DNA from: Streptomyces akebiae
GTDB lineage: Bacteria; Actinomycetota; Actinomycetes; Streptomycetales; Streptomycetaceae
Length of the DNA: 64,000 nucleotides
Reading direction: 5' to 3'
Assembly: GCF_019599145.1 (NCBI RefSeq)
Contig: NZ_CP080647.1
Coordinates: 3,844,001 to 3,908,000, forward strand
Of the stretch, positions 47,925-57,907 are shown piece by piece; position 1 is the first letter of the stretch, and every line of letters starts with the position of its first letter. Below the pieces are notes generated by a model. That model saw only the letters and a list, made by a program, of their open reading frames with translations. It did no database searches and had not been told where the DNA came from. A program made the translations under genes and the position numbers.

Positions 47925-47978
47925 TTCTACGGGTTCTACGGGTTCTACGGGTTCTACGGGTTCTACGGGTTCTACGGG
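47925..47978 (-). repeat. Six 9-bp tandem repeats in the purN leader
   Basis: TTCTACGGG (CCCGTAGAA on the purN strand) is repeated six times without a change. The array ends 11 bp upstream of the GTG start and borders the ribosome site. Confidence 0.95.
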
Positions 47979-48312
47979 GACGTTCGGGTCCGCCGACGGC
48001 GCCGGTGCATGCGGTGCACCTGCGCGCTTGTGCATTCATACGAATGCTTCGCGTCCCCCAATACGGGGAAGTCTACGAAGCGGCCGACCGTCAGCAACGA
48101 TACCGGCACATCGGGCGGCCCCCGTGGGACGGGGGCGTGGCCGGGAGGTAGCGTCTGCCAGGAGTGGGCTCGGGAACGCGGTCGGTGTGCGGGGCGTTCA
48201 CGGAGTGACAGCTCATGCCCTACCAGTAGATTTCACCGCCGAGATCAGGCTCTACCGCCCGACTTCATCGATGACTCATCGCCGTACTCACCAAGGGGAA
48301 GACGCACTCCTG

Positions 48313-49107
48313 ATGCCGGACCGCAGCCTCCGCCTTTCTTCGCTCCTGCTGCGCGAGCGGAGTTCCTCGCCCACGCCTCCGCGCGAGAGCGAGGACACCC
48401 CCGAGCAGCCCGGGCAGTCCGGGCGGGGCCAGGGCTCAGGCTCTTCGGACGACAATCCGTTCGCGCCGCCGCCCGAGGACGCGCCCGACCGGCCGTGGCA
48501 GCCGCGCCGACCCGACGGCCGGGGTTCCAGTGACGGAGCGGGGCGCGGTGGTGGTCACTCGCCGTGGGGCAGTCAGTGGAGCAACCGGCAGCCCGGCCGC
48601 TCGTCCGGCGGACACTTCGGTGAGCGTCCCGGTGGCCAGGGCGGACCGGGTGGACCCGGCGGTTCCGGCCAGGGCCCCGAGGGCGGGCCGGGCAGCGGTC
48701 TGCGCTGGGACCCGACGGACCCCGCCCAGCGCCACGCGCGGTATTCGCTGCTCTGCGGCATGTGGGCGTTCTTCTTCGCGCTCTTCGCCTGGCCGTACGT
48801 GGCCCTGCTGCTCGGTTCGCTGGCCGTGTACTGGGCCGTCAGCGCGCTCCGTGCCAAGCCGGCCACACCGGACCCGTCCCGGCCGGCGGCGCCCGAGCCG
48901 AGCGGTCGCCCGCAGCGGACGGCGGCCATCAGCGGCCTGGTGACCTCCACGATCGCGCTCGCGATCGTCGCCATCACCTTCACGGCGCAGTTCGTCTACC
49001 GCGACTACTACACCTGCGTCGACGACTCCCTCACCACGGTCTCCGCCAAGTCCTGCAAGGACCTCCTCCCGGAGGGCCCGCTGCGGGACGTGCTGGGCGC
49101 GCAGTAG
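48313..49107 (+). CDS. Membrane protein with Gly/Pro-rich N-terminal tail
   Basis: The product has 264 residues from ATG 48313, though the ribosome site is poor (AAGGGGAAG 15 nt away), so the start is open. About 125 residues of Ser/Gly/Pro-rich tail are followed by two TM segments ('WAFFFALFAWPYVALLLGSL' and 'GLVTSTIALAIVAITFTAQF') and a final extracytoplasmic tail with two Cys ('YYTCVDDSL', 'SAKSCKDLLP'). This is a DUF4190-like arrangement. Function unknown. Confidence 0.75.
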   Translation: MPDRSLRLSSLLLRERSSSPTPPRESEDTPEQPGQSGRGQGSGSSDDNPFAPPPEDAPDRPWQPRRPDGRGSSDGAGRGGGHSPWGSQWSNRQPGRSSGGHFGERPGGQGGPGGPGGSGQGPEGGPGSGLRWDPTDPAQRHARYSLLCGMWAFFFALFAWPYVALLLGSLAVYWAVSALRAKPATPDPSRPAAPEPSGRPQRTAAISGLVTSTIALAIVAITFTAQFVYRDYYTCVDDSLTTVSAKSCKDLLPEGPLRDVLGAQ

Positions 49108-49175
49108 CCGCTGGTCCGGCACCGGCTCGACGCCCGTCAGACAGACCGCCGGGCGCAGCGGCCAACGCCCCGAAG

Positions 49176-49203
49176 GCGCCGCCTGATCACAGGCGGCGCC
49201 TCC
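49176..49203. terminator. Bidirectional terminator
   Basis: A 12-bp perfect stem AGGCGCCGCCTG / CAGGCGGCGCCT with loop ATCA, between converging genes ending at 49107 and 49210. Confidence 0.85.
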
Positions 49204-49209
49204 CCTTTG

Positions 49210-51225
49210 TCAGAGCACTTCCCCGGGACGGTTCTCGGCACCGGAGTCGAGCCCCGGCGGGCCCTCGGGCGAGGCAGCGAAAGCGGAACCGTCATCGGAA
49301 CCGTTCGCCGCGCTTCCGCCCGCCACCGCCTCGGATGACGAGCCGGTCCCGGGTTCACGGCCGGGGCTTACATCAGGGCCGGGGCTTGGTGGTGGGCTGA
49401 AGCGGGCCGTGGGGCGAGCACCTTCGGCTCGGGCCGTCAACACCTCGCGCAGTGCCGCCCAACGGGCTTCGCGGGAAGCCGGGTCCCAGACGGGCGGGAC
49501 CGCAGAGGCGGCTGATTTGTGGGCGTACGGGTCGAGGGCGTCGTACGGCGTGGCGGCGTCGGAACCGGAGTCGCGATCGGCATCGGGACCGGAGTCGGCA
49601 CCGGCACCGGAGTCGGCACCGGCACCGGCACCGGCGGAAGCGTTCAGGGCGGCGGTGGACGTGGCAGCGGTGGACGTGGCAGCGGTGGAGGGCCGTTCAG
49701 GCGCAGGCACCCCCACCGTCCTCACCCGCCCGGTCTCGATCCCCGGCACCCCCGCCGCAGTCGTCCGAGCGGCCCCCCTGGCCCCCGGCACTCCCGCCGC
49801 CGTTCGCCGGCCGGTCGTCGGTTCGGCAGCCGGGGTCTTCCGGTCCCGCATGCGTACCCGTACCCAGCGTGCCGCCAGCGCGACCGGGATCCCCACCGCG
49901 CCCACCCAGGCGCCCGCCGCGCCGCCCGCCCGCCACCCCACGGGGCCGAATTCGGTGAGCGCGGCGACGCCGAGGGAGCCGCCGGCGAGGTGGGTGAGGA
50001 CGGCGAAGACGGCGGCGGACAGAAGCGCGGCGAAGAGAGCCGCGGCGGCCGTACGCCGCGCGGTCCACGGCGCCGAGCGGTCGGCGGCGGCCCGCGCCGC
50101 GATGAACCACCCGACCGTCACTCCCGCGGCGAGGGGCACCAGCCCCACCACCCAGTACGCCGGCGCACCCCCACCCGCGGGAACAGCGGCGAGCAACGGG
50201 AAGGACGGCAGGAACCCGACGGGAGCCGCCGCGCTCAGTGGCGCGACGGTGTGCCCGGCGCTCAGCACGAAGCCGGGGCCGAGCGCGTAAGCCGCCCCCC
50301 AGAGCGCCGCGTTCGGGACAAGGGCGACACAGAGCAGCAGGACGGCGAACCGCCCGGACAGCCCTTCGGTGAGCTGCAGGAAGGACTCTCGGGTCGCCGC
50401 TCCGTGCCAGACCAGGGACACCGCCACCAGCAGGGCGCCCCCACCGGTCAGCACGAGTACACCTGCCACGGCAGCTCGTCCGGCGGCGGCCGTCAGCTGC
50501 CGCCGTCCTTGCGTCCGCCGGGCACCCCCGAGGAGCGCGGGTAGGGGCAGCCGGGAGCGCCCGCGCGCCGCCCACACCCCCGTGCCCGCCGCGAGCGCCG
50601 CGAGCAGTGGTACGCAGAGCGCGGCCCACAGCCACGACGGGCGCAGCACTCCCCCGGAGGCGTACAGCGTGACCACCGCGCCGACGGTCGCGTATCCGAT
50701 GACGAGTCCGGCCCAGGTCGCACGGGCGCTCACCCCGGAGCCGTCCCCCGCGTGGTCGCGGGCCGAACGGTGCAGCAGCACCACCGGCAGCGCGAGCAGG
50801 AGGAGCGGGACGAGACCGACCGGGGCGGGCGCACCGGAGAGGGTGTCGGTGCGGACGAGTTCGACGCCGTGGGAGAGCAGCCACAGGGCCGCCGCCACAT
50901 GCAGTGCCCCGCCGGGCCCGCTGTCCGGGTACGGCGAACTGATCCAGAGCACGGTCACGAGCGCGGTGAACACCGCACATCCGAGGCCCGCCGCGAGGGC
51001 TCCGCCCAGCACCCCGGAGACGAGCTTGGACGACCGGCGGCGCGCCCTCCGCAGCAACGGCGACAAGGGGGACCGCGGCGACGACGAGTACAGGGAGGCC
51101 GTCGCCGCGCCCTGCCGCATGGGCACCCCGGGTGCCGTGGAGGATGCCGTCCAGCCGTGGTCGGTGGGGTGGGCCGGCCCCGCCGTCGGGTCGTTCGGGT
51201 CGGTCGCATGCGTCACGTCGGCCAT
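49210..51225 (-). CDS. DUF6350 / PerM-type cell division membrane protein
   Basis: The product has 671 residues. About ten TM segments span residues about 70-455, with '[20 protein letters not shown]' as the most conserved loop of this family. The last about 200 residues are Ala/Ser/Asp/Thr-rich and disordered, with short ATSTAA repeats. Mycobacterial PerM of this family stabilises divisome components. The position next to purN is conserved in actinobacteria. Its promoter faces the sigma-like gene. Confidence 0.85.
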   Translation of the reverse strand: MADVTHATDPNDPTAGPAHPTDHGWTASSTAPGVPMRQGAATASLYSSSPRSPLSPLLRRARRRSSKLVSGVLGGALAAGLGCAVFTALVTVLWISSPYPDSGPGGALHVAAALWLLSHGVELVRTDTLSGAPAPVGLVPLLLLALPVVLLHRSARDHAGDGSGVSARATWAGLVIGYATVGAVVTLYASGGVLRPSWLWAALCVPLLAALAAGTGVWAARGRSRLPLPALLGGARRTQGRRQLTAAAGRAAVAGVLVLTGGGALLVAVSLVWHGAATRESFLQLTEGLSGRFAVLLLCVALVPNAALWGAAYALGPGFVLSAGHTVAPLSAAAPVGFLPSFPLLAAVPAGGGAPAYWVVGLVPLAAGVTVGWFIAARAAADRSAPWTARRTAAAALFAALLSAAVFAVLTHLAGGSLGVAALTEFGPVGWRAGGAAGAWVGAVGIPVALAARWVRVRMRDRKTPAAEPTTGRRTAAGVPGARGAARTTAAGVPGIETGRVRTVGVPAPERPSTAATSTAATSTAALNASAGAGAGADSGAGADSGPDADRDSGSDAATPYDALDPYAHKSAASAVPPVWDPASREARWAALREVLTARAEGARPTARFSPPPSPGPDVSPGREPGTGSSSEAVAGGSAANGSDDGSAFAASPEGPPGLDSGAENRPGEVL

Positions 51226-51351
51226 GCTCCCAACGACACGCGCTTTACCGGCGTAACAGACGTTTCCTGCACGTGTCGCCCAATATGTGCTTATGTGTTT
51301 TTTCGCGCGAAGGTTGGTCCAACGGAGGTCGCTACGGCGGGAGGCGATCCA

Positions 51352-52341
51352 GTGACCGCGCCCGGGGCCGGGCCCGGAACCGGAACCGGAACCGGAACCG
51401 GAAAGGGAACCAGGAGTGGAGCCGCGGCTTCCGGCGAACCGCCGGTCCCGAGCGGGACCGAGTGGTACCAGCAGCCCCTGGGCACGGAGCCCGACTCGGG
51501 CCCCGACACCGACGATCCGGCCTCAGCCCCGGCCCCACCACGCCTGACACCCGCCCAGGCCTTCGACGCGCTCTACGCGTACTGCGCCCCCACCCTTGTA
51601 CAGCAGACCTATCTGCTCACCGGGCAGCGTCGGCTCGCGCGTGAGGCCGTGGAGCGCGCCTTCCAGCTCGCCTGGCACCGCTGGCCGGAGGTGGCGGTCG
51701 ACCGCGACCCGGCGGGCTGGGTGCGGGCGGCGGCCCACGACTACGCCCTCTCCCCCTGGCGCCGTCTGGACCCCCGCGCCTTCCAGCACCGCGAACCACC
51801 GCCGGCCGACCCCACCGGCCGAGCCCTGCTGACCGCACTCCTGGAACTGCCACCCCCGTACCGCCGGACCCTGCTCCTCTACGACGGCGTGGGCCTCGAC
51901 CTGCCCGACACTGCCGCCGAGACGGAGGCCAGCACACCCGCCGCCGCGGGCCGCCTCCTCTACGCCCGCGCGACCGTCACCGCACGCCTCCCCCAGGCAG
52001 TGGCCCCCGACGACCTCAACCGCCTCCTCGCCGCGCTCCCGTCCGACGTCCGCCCCGGTCCGACCAAGCCGCTCGCCCTCCGCACTCGGGCCGACCTGCG
52101 CGCCCGGCGCTGGATCCACGCCGCGATCGCCTTCACCACCCTGCTCCTCACCACCACGGCCCTCACCCTCCACACCGCCCCCGACCACTACGAGCCCCCG
52201 GTCCCCCCGGGCACCCCGGTCCAGGGCATCCCCCCGAGAGCGGCCCCGGGCCCCCTGTCCAAGACCGAACAGAAACTCCGGGCCAAGCTCAGATCGGAAG
52301 CGACCGCCGGTCCGGAGCGCCTGCACCCGGAAGCCCACTGA
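51352..52341 (+). CDS. Sigma-70-like protein with membrane anchor
   Basis: The product has 329 residues; GTG 51352 follows GGGAGG by 7 nt. An earlier in-frame GTG at 51295 is possible. A Gly/Thr/Pro tail (about 1-65, partly from a GGAACC hexamer repeat) is followed by a sigma region 2-like part ('[20 protein letters not shown]' to '[12 protein letters not shown]') and a weak region 4-like part ('[20 protein letters not shown]'). Then comes a TM ('[17 protein letters not shown]'-like, about 262-280) and a short outer tail. The DNA-recognition helix is not convincing, so it may not work as a real sigma factor. Confidence 0.75.
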   Translation: MTAPGAGPGTGTGTGTGKGTRSGAAASGEPPVPSGTEWYQQPLGTEPDSGPDTDDPASAPAPPRLTPAQAFDALYAYCAPTLVQQTYLLTGQRRLAREAVERAFQLAWHRWPEVAVDRDPAGWVRAAAHDYALSPWRRLDPRAFQHREPPPADPTGRALLTALLELPPPYRRTLLLYDGVGLDLPDTAAETEASTPAAAGRLLYARATVTARLPQAVAPDDLNRLLAALPSDVRPGPTKPLALRTRADLRARRWIHAAIAFTTLLLTTTALTLHTAPDHYEPPVPPGTPVQGIPPRAAPGPLSKTEQKLRAKLRSEATAGPERLHPEAH

Positions 52342-52383
52342 GCGGCGACGCCGCCGAACCGGTCGCCCGCCCCGGGTACGCCA

Positions 52384-52421
52384 GTGGGCCCGTACCCCCT
52401 GAACAGGGGATACGGGCCCAC
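52384..52421. terminator. Bidirectional terminator at the end of sucD
   Basis: The stem GTGGGCCCGTA-CCCC / GGGG-A-TACGGGCCCAC has 15 pairs and one bulge around a 7-nt loop. It lies between the sigma-like gene and sucD. Confidence 0.85.
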
Positions 52422-52444
52422 AAAAGGCTCAGCCGAGCTGAAGA

Positions 52445-53329
52445 TCAGCCGTTGAGGATCTCGCGCGCGAGCTTCGCCGTCTCGGTGGGCGTCTTGCCGA
52501 CCTTGACGCCGGCGGCCTCCAGGGCCTCCTTCTTGGCGGCGGCCGTACCGGAGGACCCGGACACGATGGCGCCGGCGTGACCCATGGTCTTGCCCTCGGG
52601 GGCGGTGAACCCGGCGACGTAACCGACGACCGGCTTCTTCACGTTGGCCTTGATGAAGTCGGCGGCACGCTCCTCCGCGTCGCCACCGATCTCACCGATC
52701 ATCACGATCAGGTCGGTGTCGGGGTCGGCCTCGAACGCGGCGAGCGCGTCGATGTGCGTCGTACCGATGACCGGGTCGCCACCGATACCGACGGCCGAGG
52801 AGAAGCCGATGTCACGGAGCTCGTACATCATCTGGTACGTCAGCGTGCCGGACTTCGAGACCAGACCGATGCGGCCCGGCTTGGTGATGTCACCGGGGAT
52901 GATGCCGGCGTTCGACTGACCGGGAGTGATCAGACCCGGGCAGTTCGGGCCGATGATCCGGGTCTTGTTGCCCTTGGTCCCGGCGTACGCGTAGAACGCG
53001 GCCGAGTCGTGGACCGCGATGCCCTCGGTGATGACGACCGCGAGCGGGATCTCGGCGTCGATGGCCTCGACGACGGCGGCCTTGGCGAAGGCCGGCGGTA
53101 CGAAGAGGACGGACACGTTCGCGCCCGTCTTCTCGATCGCCTCGGCGACGGTGCCGAAGACCGGGATCTCGGTGCCGTCGACGTCGACGGACGTGCCCGC
53201 CTTGCGGGGGTTCACGCCACCGACGATGTTCGTGCCGTCGGCCAGCATGAGCCTGGTGTGCTTCATGCCCGTGGCACCGGTCATGCCCTGGACGATGACC
53301 TTGGAGTCCTTGTTGAGGAAGATAGCCAT
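52445..53329 (-). CDS. sucD: Succinate-CoA ligase, alpha subunit
   Basis: The product has 294 residues. It binds CoA and carries the phospho-His in '[16 protein letters not shown]'. Other landmarks are '[18 protein letters not shown]', '[16 protein letters not shown]' and '[16 protein letters not shown]'. With SucC it makes succinate and ATP or GTP from succinyl-CoA. It lies 21 bp downstream of sucC with AGGGACGAGGGA in the gap. Confidence 0.97.
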   Translation of the reverse strand: MAIFLNKDSKVIVQGMTGATGMKHTRLMLADGTNIVGGVNPRKAGTSVDVDGTEIPVFGTVAEAIEKTGANVSVLFVPPAFAKAAVVEAIDAEIPLAVVITEGIAVHDSAAFYAYAGTKGNKTRIIGPNCPGLITPGQSNAGIIPGDITKPGRIGLVSKSGTLTYQMMYELRDIGFSSAVGIGGDPVIGTTHIDALAAFEADPDTDLIVMIGEIGGDAEERAADFIKANVKKPVVGYVAGFTAPEGKTMGHAGAIVSGSSGTAAAKKEALEAAGVKVGKTPTETAKLAREILNG

Positions 53330-53350
53330 GGCTGTTCTGTCCCTCGTCCC

Positions 53351-54529
53351 TTACTTCGCAGCCGCGAGCTCGGCGGCCTTGTCGGCCGCGCCGTCCATGG
53401 TGTCCACGCGCTGCACCAGCGGGTGGTTGGCGTCGGAGAGGATCTTGCGACCCAGCTCGGCGTTGTTGCCGTCCAGACGGACGACGAGGGGCTTGGTGAC
53501 TTCCTCGCCCTTGTCCTTGAGCAGCTGCAGCGCCTGCACGATGCCGTTGGCGACCTCGTCACAGGCGGTGATGCCACCGAAGACGTTGACGAAGACGGAC
53601 TTGACGTCCGGGTCGCCGAGGATGATCTCCAGGCCGTTCGCCATGACGGCGGCGGAGGCGCCACCGCCGATGTCGAGGAAGTTGGCGGGCTTGACGCCAC
53701 CGTGCGCCTCACCGGCGTACGCGACGACGTCCAGGGTGCTCATCACGAGACCCGCGCCGTTGCCGATGATGCCGACCTCACCGTCGAGCTTGACGTAGTT
53801 GAGGTTCTTCTCCTTGGCCGCGGCCTCGAGGGGGTTCGCGGCGGCGTGGTCGACGAGCTCCTCGTGGTCGGGGTGGCGGAAGTCCGCGTTCTCGTCCAGG
53901 GAGACCTTGCCGTCGAGGGCGAGGACATCGCCGGAGGCGACCTTCGCCAGCGGGTTGACCTCGACGAGGAGGGCGTCCTCCTCGATGAAGGTCTTCCACA
54001 GGGTGACGAGGATGTCGGCGACCTTGTCGGCGACCTCGGCCGGGAAGTTCGCGGCCTCGACGATCCCGCGCGCGACCTCGGGGGTCACACCCACGTTGGC
54101 GTCGATGGGCGTCTTGGCGACGGCCTCGGGGCGGGTGGCCGCCACCTCCTCGATCTCCATGCCGCCCTCGACGGAGGCGATGGAGAGGAAGGTGCGGTTG
54201 GTGCGGTCGAGGAGGTAGGAGACGTAGTACTCCTCGACGATCTCCGGAGCGGTCTCGGCGATCATCACCTTGTGGACCGTGTGGCCCTTGATGTCCATCC
54301 CGAGGATGTCCGTCGAACGGGCGACGGCCTCGTCCGGGGTGGCGGCGAGCTTGACGCCGCCGGCCTTGCCTCGACCACCGACCTTCACCTGAGCCTTGAC
54401 GACGGACTTGCCGCCCAGCCGCTCGGTGATCTCGCGCGCCGCCTCAGGCGTGTCGATGACTTCACCGGCCAGCACCGGTACACCGTGCTTGGCGAAGAGG
54501 TCCCTCGCCTGGTACTCGAACAGGTCCAC
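53351..54529 (-). CDS. sucC: Succinate-CoA ligase, beta subunit
   Basis: The product has 392 residues from GTG 54529, with GGAAG 4 nt upstream. It is an ATP-grasp protein: '[20 protein letters not shown]', the nucleotide loop '[15 protein letters not shown]', '[20 protein letters not shown]' for metal binding and '[19 protein letters not shown]' near the end. It forms the nucleotide site for sucD. Confidence 0.97.
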   Translation of the reverse strand: MDLFEYQARDLFAKHGVPVLAGEVIDTPEAAREITERLGGKSVVKAQVKVGGRGKAGGVKLAATPDEAVARSTDILGMDIKGHTVHKVMIAETAPEIVEEYYVSYLLDRTNRTFLSIASVEGGMEIEEVAATRPEAVAKTPIDANVGVTPEVARGIVEAANFPAEVADKVADILVTLWKTFIEEDALLVEVNPLAKVASGDVLALDGKVSLDENADFRHPDHEELVDHAAANPLEAAAKEKNLNYVKLDGEVGIIGNGAGLVMSTLDVVAYAGEAHGGVKPANFLDIGGGASAAVMANGLEIILGDPDVKSVFVNVFGGITACDEVANGIVQALQLLKDKGEEVTKPLVVRLDGNNAELGRKILSDANHPLVQRVDTMDGAADKAAELAAAK

Positions 54530-54562
54530 GCGCTTCCGTCCCTATCAGTGATCGCGGTTCGT

Positions 54563-54591
54563 CTTATGCGTGGGCGTGCCGCGAAGGGCAA
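54563..54591 (-). promoter_or_regulatory. Predicted sucCD promoter
   Basis: On the minus strand, TTGCCC (54586-54591) and CATAAG (54563-54568) are 17 bp apart. Each matches consensus at four of six positions. The leader would be about 27 nt, long enough to hold the GGAAG site. Confidence 0.4.
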
Positions 54592-54764
54592 CGTGACGTC
54601 CGCCGAGAGTCACAAGAGAGGCGCACACGGTGTCCGAGCGCGCGGCATGTCCGTCTCGCAGGTTATCGCTGCTTCCGGGAGCCCCCTAAATCGCGGGTCA
54701 CACCTGAGCGGTGATACCTGTCACATGATGCCGCGCTCACTGGCACGGCGTGCCGCGCGTGCGG

Positions 54765-54798
54765 AACCTCACCGGACGGGGGTACGTCCGGTGAGGTT
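54765..54798 (-). terminator. 14-bp hairpin
   Basis: The perfect stem AACCTCACCGGACG / CGTCCGGTGAGGTT has a 6-nt loop. It stands about 345 bp past the end of the octapeptide-repeat gene and could end that transcript or that of an unseen RNA. Confidence 0.6.
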
Positions 54799-54949
54799 TC
54801 TAGAGGCCCTTCATCGACGTCGAAGGGCCCCCGACGGGCGATCTCCTCCCCAAAAGAGACCGACCGTCACCGCCCACGGCATCCGCCCGGACCGGGCCGA
54901 CGGCTTTCGGCCGTCCGGGGATCCGCCGGAGGGGCGGTCGACTGTGACC

Positions 54950-54974
54950 GCGTCCCCTACGGCGTAGGGGACGC
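54950..54974 (-). terminator. 11-bp hairpin with 3-nt loop
   Basis: The stem GCGTCCCCTAC / GTAGGGGACGC closes on GGC. It is the nearest hairpin (170 bp) to the stop of the gene ending at 55144. Confidence 0.55.
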
Positions 54975-55143
54975 GCGGTACGCGAAAGGGGGTCGGGGTG
55001 ACCTGAGGGCGGGAGGCGCGACCGATGACGCCGTTGTCCTCCCGTGCCCGCCGGTCCTCCGGGCCGCGGAGGGCCTCCGGAGGGCGGGCGGACGTGGTCG
55101 GCCCGCGCGGAGCTTCAGGTCTGGCGGGGTGGGGAGGTCGTCC

Positions 55144-56355
55144 CTAGCCGGGGAACTCGGGAACGTCCCGGTGCCGGTCCCGGGTCCCGCCCGCGGCGTC
55201 GGCCACGGGAGCGCCGGGCACGAGGCTCAGCGGTGCCGGGGGGAGAGCGGCGAGGGCGTGCGGCTCGGCGTGCCGCGGCCCGCCGTTGTCGACGGTGGAG
55301 TGCCGGCCGAGGGTGCCTGTCGGAAGGCCGTCCGGGTTCTGCCCCGCGGGCACACGCACGCCGGGCGCGCCCTCCGCATCCACGTCAGCGGCGGTCCGGT
55401 GAGGAGCCCTCACGCCCGCCGTGCCACCGACCTCGGCCTTGGGCCCGTACACGACGGAAGCCGGGCCGGTGGCCCGTCCGACGTCACGCCCGCCGTCATC
55501 CTCCGACGCCGGGCCCGGCCTCTCGGCGTCTGTCGACCCCGGCTCCTGCGGCGCCGCGCCGCCGGGCAGGGACTCCACCGGCAAGGTGGTCCACTCGGGC
55601 AGCTGCGGCAGCTCCGGCAACTGCGGAAGCCCCGGCACCCCGGGCAGCGACGGCAGGCTCCCCGGCGGCAGCTGCGACGTCACTCCGTCCAGCCCCTCGG
55701 CGACCGACTCCACAAGGTCCCCCACCGGCACCACGACACCCTCGGTGACGGGCACCACGACGCCCTCGGTGACGGGCCCGACAACACCCTCGGTGACCGG
55801 CCGCACGACCGATTCGGTGACCGGCCGCACGACATCCTCGACGACAGACTCCACGGCTCGCCCGGTAGCAGGGCGCACGACCTGCCCGCTCACGGGCCTT
55901 GCCGCTCGGTCGGTCACGGGTCGTACTGCTTGCCCGGCGACCGGCCGCACCACGTACTCCGTGACGGGCCGCACCACGTGCTCCGTGACGGGCCGTGAGA
56001 CGCGCTCCGTGACGGGCCGTGAGACGTGGTCGGTGACGGGCCGTGAGACGTGGTCGGTGACAGGCCGCGAATCGGGGTCGGAGGCCCGCCGCGGCAGTGA
56101 GTCGGTGACCGGCTGCACGGCGGTGTCGACGACCGGCCGTGCGGCCTGCTCGGTGACCGGCCGCACGACGTGTTGTGTGACGGCGGTCAGGAGAGGCTGC
56201 GTATCCGGTGACCCGTCCGCGGCGCTCGCCCGCTGCCCGCACAGAACGCCCAGCACGAACAGCCCGCCCACCAACAGCGCCACCCGCACCAGACGGCCCC
56301 CGGCGGCCCCGCGCAGGGCGGCACCGGCACCGTGAAGCGCGGTCGCTGGGGTCAC
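55144..56355 (-). CDS. Secreted protein with about 20 octapeptide VxRPVTEx repeats
   Basis: The product has 403 residues from GTG 56355, preceded by GGAGG at good distance. The signal peptide/TM ('LVRVALLVGGLFVLGVLC') is followed from about residue 58 to 210 by near-uniform 8-residue repeats of the type V-V-R-P-V-T-[DE]-[HRG]. Earlier copies have SRPVT and later ones GPVTE or VPVTE. A Pro/Leu-rich part ('LPSLPGVPGLPQLPEL') and an acidic, low-complexity C-terminal half follow. No known domain is recognised. The regular spacing suggests an extended surface or wall-spanning structure. It lies 230 bp downstream of the VWA gene on the same strand. Confidence 0.75.
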   Translation of the reverse strand: MTPATALHGAGAALRGAAGGRLVRVALLVGGLFVLGVLCGQRASAADGSPDTQPLLTAVTQHVVRPVTEQAARPVVDTAVQPVTDSLPRRASDPDSRPVTDHVSRPVTDHVSRPVTERVSRPVTEHVVRPVTEYVVRPVAGQAVRPVTDRAARPVSGQVVRPATGRAVESVVEDVVRPVTESVVRPVTEGVVGPVTEGVVVPVTEGVVVPVGDLVESVAEGLDGVTSQLPPGSLPSLPGVPGLPQLPELPQLPEWTTLPVESLPGGAAPQEPGSTDAERPGPASEDDGGRDVGRATGPASVVYGPKAEVGGTAGVRAPHRTAADVDAEGAPGVRVPAGQNPDGLPTGTLGRHSTVDNGGPRHAEPHALAALPPAPLSLVPGAPVADAAGGTRDRHRDVPEFPG

Positions 56356-56585
56356 GACGGGAAGATCCTCCGGTGCGGCGGAACGGCGGAGTACGGGGCG
56401 AAGATGCGCGAGATGCGAACACCCGTGTGAAGGCTGTGAAGTGTTGCAGATCCTCGCACGGGACGCCCGCCGTCGCGCAAGCCCCCTGTCACCGACGCGT
56501 TCTCATGTCCGCTTTTCAACCTCCCTTGTCCGGTTACCGCCTGCCGCGACGGTCGCGGCCACCGTCACACGCACCCGCTCCCGGC

Positions 56586-57752
56586 TCACACGCGGTCCGG
56601 TATCGGCAACGGCCGCTTCTCGATCGCCGCCGCCATCACCTCCGGGAAGAGGTCGGGCGTACAGGCGAACGCCGGTGCGCCGAGCGCCGCTAGGGCCGCC
56701 GCGTGCTCGCGGTCGTACGCCGGCGCGCCCTCGTCGGAGAGGGCGAGCAGAGTCACGAACTGCACCCCCGACGCCTTCATCGCCGCCACCCGCTTCAGCA
56801 TCTCGTCGCGGATGCCGCCCTCGTAGAGGTCGCTGATCAGCACGACCACGGTCTCCGCGGGCCGGGTGATCTGCGACTGGCAGTACGCCAGGGCCCTGTT
56901 GATGTCCGTGCCACCGCCGAGCTGGGTGCCGAAAAGGACGTCGACCGGATCGTCGAGCTGGTCGGTGAGGTCGACGACGGCCGTGTCGAAGACGACGAGC
57001 CGGGTGCTGATGGACCGCATGGAGGCCAGCACCGCCCCGAACACCGAGGCGTACACGACGGATGCCGCCATGGACCCCGACTGGTCGATGCAGAGGACGA
57101 CCTCCTTCTTCACCGACTGCGAGGCCCGGCCGTACCCGATGAGCCGCTCGGGTACCACGGTCCGGTACTCCGGCAGGTAGTTCTTGAGGTTGGCCGCGAT
57201 CGTGCGGTTCCAGTCGATGTCGTGGTGACGCGGCCGGTTGACGCGGGCGCTGCGGTCGAGGGCGCCGGTGAGGGTGGCCCGGGTGCGGGTCGCGAGCCGC
57301 TTCTCCAGGTCCTCGACGACCTTCCGCACGACGGCCCGCGCGGTCTCCTTCGTCGTCTCCGGCATGGCCTTGTTGAGGGAGAGGAGAGTGCCGACGAGGT
57401 GGACGTCGGCCTCGACCGCCTCCAGCATCTCCGGCTCCAGCAGCAGCGCGGACAGCCCGAGCCGGTCGATGGCGTCCCGCTGCATCACCTGGACGACGGA
57501 GGAGGGGAAGTACGTCCGGATGTCCCCCAACCACCGCGCCACGGACGGCGCCGACGCCCCGAGCCCCGCCGAACGGTTCTGCCCCGCCCCGGACTTCTCG
57601 CCCTTTCCGTACAGGGCGGCCAACGCCTGGTCCATCGCCGCGTCCCGTCCCCCGAGCGCGCACCCGGTGCCGTCCGCCGCCGCCCCACCCAGCACGAGCC
57701 GCCAACGCCGCAACCGCTCTGCGGCCACATCCACCTCGGACCCCGCCGTCAC
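56586..57752 (-). CDS. VWA-domain protein (CoxE-like) of the MoxR cluster
   Basis: The product has 388 residues. GTG 57752 overlaps the stop of a 52-codon ORF as GTGA, with GGGGGTG upstream. The N-terminal about 190 residues are helical. The VWA domain (about 205-385) keeps the MIDAS residues: 'VVLCIDQSGSMAAS' (DxSxS), Thr in 'GGGTDINRAL' and Asp in 'VVLISDLYEGG'. It probably binds a partner protein through Mg and works with the MoxR ATPase two genes upstream. MoxR-VWA pairs are known as chaperone-like remodelers; the client here is unknown. Confidence 0.92.
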   Translation of the reverse strand: MTAGSEVDVAAERLRRWRLVLGGAAADGTGCALGGRDAAMDQALAALYGKGEKSGAGQNRSAGLGASAPSVARWLGDIRTYFPSSVVQVMQRDAIDRLGLSALLLEPEMLEAVEADVHLVGTLLSLNKAMPETTKETARAVVRKVVEDLEKRLATRTRATLTGALDRSARVNRPRHHDIDWNRTIAANLKNYLPEYRTVVPERLIGYGRASQSVKKEVVLCIDQSGSMAASVVYASVFGAVLASMRSISTRLVVFDTAVVDLTDQLDDPVDVLFGTQLGGGTDINRALAYCQSQITRPAETVVVLISDLYEGGIRDEMLKRVAAMKASGVQFVTLLALSDEGAPAYDREHAAALAALGAPAFACTPDLFPEVMAAAIEKRPLPIPDRV

Positions 57753-57907
57753 CGGCGCACCCCCGTGCGGAACCGGACCCAGAGAGGCATCACCGTGACG
57801 GTCGTCGGACGGTCGCCCGAGTGTGGCCCTTCTCCGTGACCGAGCCCGTCCCCGCCGCCCATCGATCCGGCTGCCGGCCTCGGCTCGCGCAGTCCGTCAC
57901 TCGTCAT
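57749..57907 (-). CDS. 52-residue small ORF coupled on both sides
   Basis: ATG 57907 overlaps the stop of the DUF5682 gene (ATGA), and its TGA overlaps the start of the VWA gene (GTGA). The predicted peptide starts MTSDGLREPRPAAGSMGGGD and ends 'VMPLWVRFRTGVRR'. About 75% of third positions are G or C. It may be a real small protein, or a translated bridge that keeps ribosomes moving between the two large genes. No family is recognised. Confidence 0.45.
   Translation of the reverse strand: MTSDGLREPRPAAGSMGGGDGLGHGEGPHSGDRPTTVTVMPLWVRFRTGVRR

Larger units (their letters stand above)
54592..55143. other. Hairpin-rich intergenic region
   Basis: No gene is supported in this 552-bp gap between the divergent side of sucC and the end of the octapeptide-repeat gene. 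It has two perfect hairpins (54765-54798 and 54950-54974) and a further palindromic stretch near 55051-55080 (GGGCCGCGGAGGGCCTCCGG type). Confidence 0.5.

Noticed and set aside
47925..47978. Tandem array as a CRISPR
   Set aside because: The units are 9 bp with no spacers and no cas gene is near.
47914..48039. N-terminal extension of PurN
   Set aside because: It would translate the 9-bp repeats into TRRTRR units before the conserved start; GTG 47913 fits the family length.
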